Source: Haloferacaceae archaeon
GTDB lineage: Archaea > Halobacteriota > Halobacteria > Halobacteriales > Haloferacaceae
NCBI GenBank assembly: GCA_028274825.1
Contig: JAQCMZ010000415.1
Coordinates: 1-5,376, forward strand
Reading direction: 5' to 3'
Length of the DNA stretch: 5,376 nucleotides
Position numbers and translations under genes: made by a program
Notes under the pieces: generated by a model
Seen by the model: the letters and a program-made list of their open reading frames with translations, nothing else
What the model was told of the DNA's origin: nothing
Database searches by the model: none
Part shown: positions 1 through 5,299 of the stretch, piece after piece
How positions within the stretch are numbered: position 1 is the stretch's first letter
How the letters are laid out: each line of letters begins with the position of its first letter

Positions 1-138
1 CATCGTCCGAGGAGGCGGAATCGCTCCGTCCCCGGCCTGATTCCTCTCTACGGGATTAGTTGCCTGCCAGTTGAAACTCGTGGGGAGAACTCTCAGCTCG
101 CAGTCGGGCGTGGATTGCGTCCGAGTTGTCGGATTCAT
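1..138 (-). CDS. possible partial leftward gene, unknown product
   Basis: On the minus strand an ATG at 138 opens a frame that stays open to the left edge (46 codons). It begins MNPTTRTQ and contains SFNWQATNPVERNQAGDG. I do not recognise a family. A TATA-like element on the same strand at 172-180 would start transcription near 150, giving a leader of about 11 bases, and the ATG directly follows a 20-base palindrome. About two thirds of codons end in G or C, which is compatible with coding but not decisive. The plus strand is also open in one frame across 1-216, so the real orientation is unclear. The stretch could instead be the non-coding 3' part of a transposable element whose body lies to the left. 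Presence of a gene here is a guess from frame, start and promoter only. Confidence 0.25.
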   Translation of the reverse strand, partial: MNPTTRTQSTPDCELRVLPTSFNWQATNPVERNQAGDGAIPPPRTM

Positions 139-158
139 CCTGCGGCTCAAGCCGCAGG
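139..158. repeat. perfect 20-base palindrome, 9-bp arms
   Basis: CCTGCGGCT and AGCCGCAGG are perfect inverted arms separated by only CA. Such GC-rich hairpins occur as the subterminal structure of IS200/IS605 elements and also as transcript 3'-end structures. On the plus strand it is followed by GTACTCTCC, with no run of T. It could mark the end of an element lying to the left of the window, or be a leader structure or operator for a leftward gene starting at 138. The sequence alone does not decide. Confidence 0.6.
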
Positions 159-171
159 TACTCTCCTTGCT

Positions 172-180
172 CTTTATAAT
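172..180 (-). promoter_or_regulatory. TATA-like box
   Basis: On the minus strand this reads ATTATAAAG, a good archaeal TATA match. Its centre near 176 predicts a start near 150, inside the palindrome and about 11 bases before the ATG at 138. The same bases read as CTTTATAAT on the plus strand, where no downstream gene is seen. It is assigned to the minus strand only because of the ATG. Confidence 0.25.
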
Positions 181-292
181 ATCTTCAGCCTATCTGCGGT
201 TGCCCTCACAACGTAGCAACTGTGACAGGCAAGTCCGTCAGTAACCGTGTGAGAGCAAATCGCTTGACTTGCTACTCGTCGCTATCATCGCC

Positions 293-538
293 TTACTGAT
301 TCGGTCCCTCGTGTGGGTGTTCCTGCAGACACTTTCCAGGTTCAGCCCTCTCATCTGTGTCTTCGTGTGGACCATGCCCCTCCGGCGGTCCCTCGTGGTG
401 ACATGTCTCTATTTCTGAGTCCTCAGTGTCGAACGCTTCGTCGATACTCGACACTGCTCCGACACCAACAGCACTACCAGCAAGCAACAACAATCCAGCA
501 GAGATGATCAGCATTTTTTTCTTTTTCCTGACGGACAT
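293..538 (-). CDS. small exported His-rich acidic protein, unknown function
   Basis: This is an 81-residue protein of unknown function. Residues 4-8 are RKKKK, followed by a hydrophobic stretch at about 9-31 with small residues at the end (GVGAVSS), which looks like a Sec-type signal peptide or an uncleaved N-terminal anchor; a cut after Ala28 would fit. There is no lipobox cysteine. The remaining ~50 residues are very acidic at 33-44, then carry two cysteines (Cys46, Cys70) and six histidines (47, 48, 55, 58, 74, 76) among Gly, Pro and Glu. HEGP occurs twice (48-51 and 76-79). Cys and His spacing suggests metal binding outside the membrane, or a disulfide-closed loop; this is inference. The start is supported by a TATA box that puts transcription 2-4 bases before the ATG. 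The lysine run is encoded by A-rich DNA (seven T then five T on the plus strand at 514-526), a possible slippage site. It has no same-strand neighbour close enough for an operon. Confidence 0.65.
   Translation of the reverse strand: MSVRKKKKMLIISAGLLLLAGSAVGVGAVSSIDEAFDTEDSEIETCHHEGPPEGHGPHEDTDERAEPGKCLQEHPHEGPNQ
302..397. repeat. 12-bp direct repeat inside the His-rich gene
   Basis: CGGTCCCTCGTG occurs at 302-313 and again at 386-397. On the coding (minus) strand each copy encodes HEGP in the same frame, with further histidines beside it. The identity at DNA level suggests a small internal duplication rather than chance codon use, but twelve bases is short. Confidence 0.55.
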
Positions 539-840
539 CTACGATATTAAGTTTGGTCTGGCCGATAATAAATGTCTGCCTGCCCTGAGTATCATGATTA
601 TCAGTTCTGCGTGGATTCTGCGTTGTTCCTGCTGTCAGGTGGGTGTTTAGCTAGCCGATATGACCGCCGATTTGGCTCAGAACAGAGTGTGATATCAACA
701 TACATACTCATGCTGTTGCGGTAGTAGAACGCCTCATATAGAGACTTTTGTACCAGTCATACCACGTTAGAATCAACCACTGTGCGGATACAAGCGCGGG
801 ATTAACTGGGCCCTCTCACGCGATTGAGAAACGAGGATGA
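539..840. other. stretch without a supported gene
   Basis: Apart from the promoter at 565-572 I find no gene here. On the plus strand the frame of the TnpB relic is open from 742 to 837, ending in SHAIEKRG just before a stop at 838-840. This could be further, more decayed TnpB sequence, but I cannot match it. An A+T-rich patch around 690-760 shows no paired promoter and start codon. Confidence 0.5.
565..572 (-). promoter_or_regulatory. TATA box of the small exported-protein gene
   Basis: The minus strand reads TTTATTAT. Its centre is about 30 bases upstream of the ATG at 538, so transcription should begin around 541-542. This gives a nearly leaderless mRNA, the common haloarchaeal arrangement, and no Shine-Dalgarno sequence is seen. 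Confidence 0.6.
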
Positions 841-978
841 GGACAATCCGAAAATACACCTGTGGAGACTGCGCTTTCTGTGTTCACGTTGTCGGGTGCG
901 TCCGGTGTCATAGATGAAATGTACGTCATGGAAACAGGATGCCCCGGTATTAACGAAGCCGCGTAAGCGGCTGAGTAG
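841..978 (+). pseudogene. tnpB: C-terminal relic of an IS200/IS605-type TnpB
   Basis: In the plus frame starting at 841 the translation contains NTPVETALSV, then after a divergent middle VMETGCPGINEAA, a stop (TAA, 964-966), then AAE and a second stop (TAG, 976-978). From memory, haloarchaeal TnpB proteins of IS1341-type elements end in a low-complexity tail of the pattern NTPVETALPVDT...VVEAGSPxLKEAA..AE. The match includes both halves of this tail and its final codons. A TGA at 838-840 and the premature TAA interrupt the frame, and no RuvC or zinc-ribbon part survives in the window. It is therefore a decayed end of a transposon gene. TnpB is an RNA-guided nuclease associated with IS200/IS605 elements; its guide RNA usually comes from the 3' end of the gene and the element's right end. 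It converges on the CoA-transferase gene, only 35 bases away. Confidence 0.68.
957..972. repeat. short hairpin, 6-bp stem, GUAA loop
   Basis: AGCCGC and GCGGCT flank GTAA. As plus-strand RNA this is a six-pair stem capped by a GNRA-type tetraloop, a stable fold. It overlaps the last codons of the TnpB relic, where the element's guide RNA would normally be encoded. As minus-strand RNA the loop would be UUAC, lying about 40 bases after the stop of the CoA-transferase gene. Confidence 0.5.
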
Positions 979-989
979 GGAGAGGTAGT

Positions 990-1011
990 TCACCGGGACC
1001 GCTTCCGGTGA
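990..1011 (-). terminator. hairpin right after the CoA-transferase stop
   Basis: TCACCGG and CCGGTGA form a seven-pair stem with an eight-base loop. On the minus strand it begins two bases after the stop codon at 1014-1016, so it may shape or terminate that mRNA. No strong T run follows, so simple termination is uncertain. It may equally be the right-end hairpin of the decayed TnpB element, since it follows the relic's GGGAGAGGTAGTTCAC on the plus strand. Confidence 0.4.
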
Positions 1012-1013
1012 GA

Positions 1014-2498
1014 TCAGTCCTGCCATTGAGCTGCTCTGTCGATATCGTGTGGGATGTGGTAGTCCTGGGATTTCACGTCCGTCAGATACGACTGTAGATC
1101 CGGTGTGAACTCGGGGTGGGCGCAGCGGTCGATTATCATCTCGGCACGCTCGACGGGTGAGCACCCGCGTGCATCGGCTACCCCTTGTTCTGTAACGAAA
1201 ACATCGACATCGTGTTCTGTGTGATCGACGTGAAATGCCATCGGGACTACCCGGGAGATGTCACCGTCGTCTAACGTCGAGGGAAGTGCGCAGACGGTAA
1301 CCAACGAGTTACGATTGAAATCAGCAGACCCACCAACGCCGTTTATCATCCGCTTCCCGCCGGCGTGTGTGGAATTGACGTTGCCATAGATATCGAACTC
1401 GATAGCGCTGTTGACACCGATAACGCCGAACTGGTCGATGAGACCCGGGTGATTGGTGACCCCGGCTGGGCGGAGAACGATATCCTCGGCGTACCGTTCG
1501 ACATCAGCGAAGAGGCGGTCCTGACCCTCATCGGTCAGCGCCATCGATGTCGCGCTCGCACTCTCGAGTCGGTCAGCATCGAGCATATCGAGGAGACCGT
1601 CTTGGATGAGTTCACCGAAATACACCACAGTGCGGTCGCCGAAATCGAGGCTCTTCAATTCACCCATCAGTGCATTACCGAGCGATCCGACACCAAACTG
1701 GAGATGGACTGTGTCCTCGAACACCGATGAGCGCTCGATTTCGGCAGCGAGAAACGATCCAAGATGTGCAGCGATAGCGAGATCGTCCGCTGTCGGGTCC
1801 CGGAAGTTGTAGGTTGAATCAGGAGTGTCTGTCTCGATGACACCGATAAGTGTCTCACTGTCGAACCCAACGTGGCTCGTCCCGATCCGTCCGCCCGGAG
1901 TTGAGAGCGGGATCGGCTTTCTATCTGGTGGCGCGTCCGGGCGATATATATCGTGGAGTCCCTGCAGTTCGAGTGGTTGTTCCCGGTTGAGTTCGATGAG
2001 GAGACTGTCGGCAGCCCCGACGAACGCCGGAGTCTGCCCGACTGAGGTGGACGGCACGAACCAGTCTTCTCCCACGGCAACTGCCTCGACGACCGCGATG
2101 TCTGGGTCGACGAGTCGGCCGTACTGTACCTCGTCACCGACTGCTGAGGCGTTCCGATCGCTGAATGCAACGTTGCGTCGGTTGGTCGCGGTTCGGGCGA
2201 CGGTCGATGACTGGTAGGTGAAGCGACGGTCGACGGCACCAGACTCGATGAGGTCGATATCGATTTCCTCGCCGACGTTGCCGGCGTGGACAAGCGTGAG
2301 TTCGAGATTGCGGGTGTCGTCTGCCAGCGCGAGGGGAATCGCCTTCGGGTAGCCGACGCTTCCGAATCCGCTGGTGAGAACTGTCGCGTCGACCGGGATA
2401 CTCGCTGCTGCCGATGCAGCGTCAACGAGTGGGGGGTCATCATATAGACGCTGTTCAAGCGACCCGTCCGGCGGAGTTGAACCGTGGTTCACGACCAC
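1014..2498 (-). CDS. acetyl-CoA hydrolase/CoA-transferase family protein
   Basis: This is a 494-residue cytoplasmic protein of the acetyl-CoA hydrolase/transferase family (class I CoA-transferases such as succinyl-CoA:acetate CoA-transferase). It moves CoA between an acyl-CoA and a free acid through a glutamyl-CoA intermediate, or hydrolyses a short acyl-CoA. The N-terminal domain shows SGFGSVGYPKAIP (43-55). The proposed catalytic glutamate is Glu296 in FGELIQDG (294-301), close to Glu294 of the Acetobacter enzyme AarC. Further family blocks are VNSAIEFDIYGNVNS (362-376), NGVGGSADF with RN (386-396), and VDHTEHDVDVFVTEQGVADARG (424-445). Length and order are normal, with no truncation. Only GTG codons start it (2498 or 2492); a GGTGA immediately before 2498 is better spaced for 2492. 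It diverges from the crotonase gene. The acid partner (acetate, propionate or other) cannot be read from the sequence. Confidence 0.9.
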   Translation of the reverse strand: MVVNHGSTPPDGSLEQRLYDDPPLVDAASAAASIPVDATVLTSGFGSVGYPKAIPLALADDTRNLELTLVHAGNVGEEIDIDLIESGAVDRRFTYQSSTVARTATNRRNVAFSDRNASAVGDEVQYGRLVDPDIAVVEAVAVGEDWFVPSTSVGQTPAFVGAADSLLIELNREQPLELQGLHDIYRPDAPPDRKPIPLSTPGGRIGTSHVGFDSETLIGVIETDTPDSTYNFRDPTADDLAIAAHLGSFLAAEIERSSVFEDTVHLQFGVGSLGNALMGELKSLDFGDRTVVYFGELIQDGLLDMLDADRLESASATSMALTDEGQDRLFADVERYAEDIVLRPAGVTNHPGLIDQFGVIGVNSAIEFDIYGNVNSTHAGGKRMINGVGGSADFNRNSLVTVCALPSTLDDGDISRVVPMAFHVDHTEHDVDVFVTEQGVADARGCSPVERAEMIIDRCAHPEFTPDLQSYLTDVKSQDYHIPHDIDRAAQWQD

Positions 2499-2529
2499 TC
2501 ACCCCGCACGACTCGTCGAGGTGGGACCT

Positions 2530-2536
2530 GAATACC
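2530..2536 (-). promoter_or_regulatory. weak TATA-like box before the CoA-transferase gene
   Basis: The minus strand reads GTATTC, a poor TATA match, centred about 35 bases before the GTG at 2498. It would give a leader of about eight bases reading CGGGGTGA. A better TATA (TTTATG at about 2695-2703) lies farther away and would give a leader of roughly 170 bases. Which is used is open. Confidence 0.25.
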
Positions 2537-2664
2537 ACCAGTGGGAGTGGGAGTGATGTCGCTCGTGTCGCCACCGTCTCTGAGAAAAGACACCGGTTGT
2601 GAGTGGTGGCTCAGATCGAGCAGCGAATACCACACTCTCGGTTGTCGGTCAAAACTGAGCCGCC
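2530..2664. repeat. repeats in the divergent intergenic region
   Basis: Between the divergent CoA-transferase and crotonase genes GAATACCAC occurs twice in the same direction (2530-2538 and 2625-2633). An imperfect inverted pair is also present: GGTGGCTCAG at 2605-2614 and CTGAGCCGCC at 2655-2664, with one mismatch that would be a G-U pair in RNA. These could be binding sites for a regulator shared by both genes, or chance. Confidence 0.35.
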
Positions 2665-2695
2665 GTGTTAGCATACAAACACTCGTATATGCGAT

Positions 2696-2703
2696 CATAA
2701 ATA
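2696..2703 (+). promoter_or_regulatory. TATA-like box, upstream option for the crotonase gene
   Basis: CATAAATA centred near 2700 predicts transcription from about 2727. This would give an 11-base leader to the ATG at 2738, or 38 bases to the ATG at 2765. Confidence 0.35.
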
Positions 2704-2731
2704 GTTGGGTAGCTATCGACGGCCGGACCGG

Positions 2732-2739
2732 TAATATAT
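2732..2739 (+). promoter_or_regulatory. TATA box deciding the crotonase start
   Basis: TAATATAT is centred about 29 bases before the ATG at 2765, the spacing expected for a leaderless haloarchaeal transcript. It overlaps the upstream ATG at 2738, so if this box is used that ATG cannot be in the mRNA. Confidence 0.5.
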
Positions 2740-2764
2740 GAACCACGGGGCCGACGCAAAGGGC

Positions 2765-3553
2765 ATGGAGACATATGATGATATTAGCTTCGCCGTGACC
2801 GACGGAATCGCGACGGTCACCATCGAACGGCCGGACGTGTACAACGCCTTCACCCGCAACACCGTACTCGAACTCAACGATGCTGCTCGCAGAGCCGAGG
2901 CAGACGAGAGTGTCTACGCGATAATACTGACCGGCGCTGGCAAGGGATTCTGCTCGGGCGCAGACACCACTGAAATGCCCGACTGGGACACACAATCTCC
3001 CGAGGAGTACGGCGCATTCCTCTGGCTCATCCAGCAGTTCGTCTGGAATCTGCGAACAATGGCGGTCCCATCTATTGCGGCTGTGAACGGTCCCGCTATC
3101 GGTGCGGGCTGTGACTTCGCGCTGGCGTGTGATTTGCGTGTCGTCGGCGAGGCGGGCATTATGCGTGAAGGGTTCGTCAATATCGGCCTCGTGCCTGGCG
3201 ACGGTGGCGCTTGGCTTCTGCCGCGGCTTGTCGGCGAGTCGAAAGCCCGTGAATACCTCCTGACTGGTCGAGACATCACCCCAGAGGATGCGGTAGATAT
3301 CGGTCTCGCGGTTGAACAGGCCGGGGACGTACTGACGGCTGCGGGCGAACTTGCCGCCGAGATCCGGGACAAACCCGCGAGAGCGGTCCAACACACGAAC
3401 CGACTGGTTAATCCACAGCAAAGTTTCGACGAGTACTGCCGGAAAGCTGTAGAACACCAGTGGGATTGCGTCGTCGATACCGAACACAAAGAGGCTCTAG
3501 CGGCATTCAACGAGGGTCGAGAGCCACAGTTCGACCGCTCGTATAGCGACTGA
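2765..3553 (+). CDS. enoyl-CoA hydratase/isomerase family protein (crotonase)
   Basis: This is a 262-residue crotonase-fold protein, normal in length, expected to act on a CoA thioester in the cytoplasm, most simply hydrating a 2-enoyl-CoA. Numbered from METYDD, the first oxyanion-hole loop is FCSGAD (62-67) and the second is IGAGCD (112-117); the GLVPGDGG turn is at 141-148, followed by LLPRLVG. Rat mitochondrial enoyl-CoA hydratase has two catalytic glutamates, Glu144 and Glu164. Here the first position is Asp117 and the second, by ungapped comparison, is Phe137. The segment REGFVNIGLVP and WLLPR resemble PaaG-type isomerases, so isomerase or another crotonase chemistry is possible. The start at 2765 is chosen because METYDD matches the usual distance to GIATVTIERP and because a TATA box fits it; an in-frame ATG at 2738 would add nine residues. 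It converges with the acyl-CoA dehydrogenase gene across 29 bases. Confidence 0.88.
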   Translation: METYDDISFAVTDGIATVTIERPDVYNAFTRNTVLELNDAARRAEADESVYAIILTGAGKGFCSGADTTEMPDWDTQSPEEYGAFLWLIQQFVWNLRTMAVPSIAAVNGPAIGAGCDFALACDLRVVGEAGIMREGFVNIGLVPGDGGAWLLPRLVGESKAREYLLTGRDITPEDAVDIGLAVEQAGDVLTAAGELAAEIRDKPARAVQHTNRLVNPQQSFDEYCRKAVEHQWDCVVDTEHKEALAAFNEGREPQFDRSYSD

Positions 3554-3582
3554 GAAATCGAACCCGGAGAGCAGGGATTACA

Positions 3583-4722
3583 CTACCGCTGTGAGACAGC
3601 AGGAAGTCCCTCGTCTTTCAGCGCGCGAGCGATCGTGTTCAGTTGCATCTCGTCGGTACCCGCGGCGATACGTCGACCACGGGCGAATCGATAGAGATAC
3701 TCCAGCGGATGGCCCTGCTGGTAAGCTCGAGCACCGACTGTCTGAATGGCCTCACTAACCACGTTCTCGACAATCTGCGAGCAATGGAGTTTCGCTGTCG
3801 ACGTCTGAAGCCGGGACGGTGGCCGCTCGTGGCCCTGTGCTCCCCCTGCAGACTGATACACCAGCGCGGCTGCCGTCTCGATCTGTCGGTACATCTCGGC
3901 GAACTTCCACTCGATACCTTGGAACTCGTCCAGTGTCTGACCGAACTGTTCACGCTCACTGGCGTAGTCTAACGCCTGTTCTAACGCCGCCTCGGCCCAC
4001 GCGACAGTGAGGATTGAACTCCCGAGACGCTCCCAGTTGAGCGATACCAGTTGTTGTTTGAACGCCTCCTTCCCGCGGGTCAGGACGTGACTCTTCGGAA
4101 CTACCACCTCCTCTATACTGAAATGCGTCTGAGCGTAGCCGGCCATGTTCGTGTGAACCTCCTCGATTTTCACACCAGGGTCGTCATATGGGATGAGAAC
4201 CGAACCGAGTCCCTCTGGGAACCGAACCCACGTCACGGCAGCGTCGCCACACGGAACGCACCCCACCCATGTTTTCTCACCGTTACAGATCAGTTCGCCG
4301 TCTGTCTCGGTCACCTCTGTCGCCATTGACCCCACGTCTGATCCGGCTTCTGGCTCCGAAATGGCGATCGAAATAATGCTCTCACCAGCAGTCACGGCTG
4401 GGAGGTATTCTTCTTTCAGTGCTTCGGAACCAAAGAGATCGATTGCTCGTGGGGCGACCATACTCTGCATATAGCTGAACCACCCCGTGTCCGGACAACT
4501 TCGACCGACAGCCTCGGTCAATATCATGGCTGTCAGATCCGACAGTCCCTGCCCGCCGTATTTCTCTGAGATTGATGGACAGTAGAGATCCGCCTCAACC
4601 AACCGTGCGAGATTGTTCCACGGCACCTCACCATGCCACGTGTACGCTTCGTCACTGAATTCTGTAGCAACCGATTCTGCACGCTCGGCGTACTGACGCT
4701 GCTGCGTGGTCAGGTTCGTCAT
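3583..4722 (-). CDS. acyl-CoA dehydrogenase, IVD-like active site
   Basis: This is a 379-residue FAD-dependent acyl-CoA dehydrogenase of normal family length, forming a 2-enoyl-CoA and passing electrons to electron-transfer flavoprotein. Numbered from the ATG at 4722, the family signature AISEPEAGSD lies at 120-129, ending VGS by 132. The C-terminal domain has SEREQFGQTLDEFQ (255-268) and the closing motif AAGTDEMQ (353-360). In medium- and short-chain enzymes the catalytic glutamate precedes GT; here that position is Ala354. Instead NWERL (229-233) supplies Glu231, matching by alignment the Glu254 of human isovaleryl-CoA dehydrogenase, which also has AGT. This points to branched- or long-chain-type active-site geometry; the substrate is not proven. 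A TTG at 4725 precedes the ATG, but the TATA box fits the ATG as a leaderless start. With the crotonase it covers two steps of acyl-CoA oxidation. Confidence 0.92.
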   Translation of the reverse strand: MTNLTTQQRQYAERAESVATEFSDEAYTWHGEVPWNNLARLVEADLYCPSISEKYGGQGLSDLTAMILTEAVGRSCPDTGWFSYMQSMVAPRAIDLFGSEALKEEYLPAVTAGESIISIAISEPEAGSDVGSMATEVTETDGELICNGEKTWVGCVPCGDAAVTWVRFPEGLGSVLIPYDDPGVKIEEVHTNMAGYAQTHFSIEEVVVPKSHVLTRGKEAFKQQLVSLNWERLGSSILTVAWAEAALEQALDYASEREQFGQTLDEFQGIEWKFAEMYRQIETAAALVYQSAGGAQGHERPPSRLQTSTAKLHCSQIVENVVSEAIQTVGARAYQQGHPLEYLYRFARGRRIAAGTDEMQLNTIARALKDEGLPAVSQR

Positions 4723-4746
4723 CAAGATATAATATCAAACAATCGG

Positions 4747-4754
4747 ATATAAAA
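4747..4754 (-). promoter_or_regulatory. TATA box of the acyl-CoA dehydrogenase gene
   Basis: The minus strand reads TTTTATAT. Its centre is about 28 bases upstream of the ATG at 4722, predicting a leaderless transcript starting at or next to that ATG. A second A+T patch (GATATTATATC, 4727-4737) is too close to the start to serve it. Confidence 0.65.
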
Positions 4755-4762
4755 CGTCGGCT

Positions 4763-5265
4763 TTCTCGATGCGGCTGTGCGGGCGGTGAACGAGCTTGTC
4801 AGCTTCTGGTAACGCTGGTCCCGACGGCAACAGCTATTAGAACAGAACAGTCCACAGTGTGTCTGAGGTAGCTGAGGTCTTCTACAGGGTGATTAACTAG
4901 ACACCGGTGAAGTCGGTTCACGGGGCTTTCGTCTGTGGGTGTTGGGCGCGTATTTGCCAGACGCGCTGTCTGAGCGTCTCAGCGTGTGCCGGAGGCGTAT
5001 CACATTCTTCGAATGCCGATTGCACAGTTGTCGCACAGCACCAGGGCTCACCTGAGACGCTCCCATTGTGTCGCCGTCAAAAGCAGTTTGAACCGTGAGG
5101 TACTGTCATGTGATTGATCCCAGGATTCGATGCTAAGAGTGAGCTCTGATGTGAGGGGCAAGCAGTATGTGAGCGCGGCTCTGTTTCCCCCATCAGACTC
5201 GTTTACAGGCGGTTGAGGCGAATGCCACGGGGCTTGAGTGGATGAAGCCGACAGCTCCTGAAGCA
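4763..5265. other. long stretch without a supported gene, possible debris
   Basis: No complete gene with start, promoter and family match is seen over about 500 bases. Short open frames exist on both strands. On the minus strand 4921-5076 is open for 52 codons (contains ECDTPPAHAETLRQRVWQI) but has no clear start and a stop just upstream; a neighbouring minus frame (5048-5284) ends in FKLLLTATQWERLR, so the two could be one gene broken by a frameshift. On the plus strand 5118-5216 ends in YVSAALFPPSDSFTGG and 5173-5274 ends in EWMKPTAPEAHK. I cannot assign any of these. The stretch may be a graveyard of insertion-element remains, like the TnpB relic on the other side of the cluster. Confidence 0.4.
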
Positions 5266-5274
5266 CATAAGTAA
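5266..5274 (+). promoter_or_regulatory. TATA-like box of the gene at the right edge
   Basis: CATAAGTAA is centred about 30 bases before the GTG at 5300, the spacing expected for a leaderless start. The match to the archaeal TATA consensus is moderate. Confidence 0.4.
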
Positions 5275-5299
5275 TTCGAAACACACGAGACGACCAATT

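Noticed and set aside
313..650. Two plus-strand frames opposite the small exported-protein gene
   Set aside because: No promoter or family match; the minus frame has a TATA box, a signal segment and patterned repeats.
802..1164. 120-codon minus-strand open frame
   Set aside because: It lies antisense to the TnpB relic and then overlaps the end of the CoA-transferase gene in another frame; its composition is Arg/Ser-rich and it has no family match.
1667..2458. 263-codon minus-strand frame within the CoA-transferase gene
   Set aside because: Ser/Arg/Thr-rich off-frame product of the same strand; the overlapping frame has clear family motifs throughout.
2489..3487. 332-codon minus-strand open frame opposite the crotonase
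   Set aside because: Antisense shadow of a well-supported crotonase gene; the length comes from high-GC codon use, and the protein shows no domain.
3639..3959. Short frames on both strands inside the dehydrogenase gene
   Set aside because: Out-of-frame shadows with no motifs.
642..4906. GGTGTTTAGCTAGCC at 642-656 as a partial inverted match to GATTAACTAGACACC at 4892-4906
   Set aside because: Only 11 of 15 bases agree, the span holds three unrelated housekeeping-type genes, and no transposase links the two; chance is sufficient.
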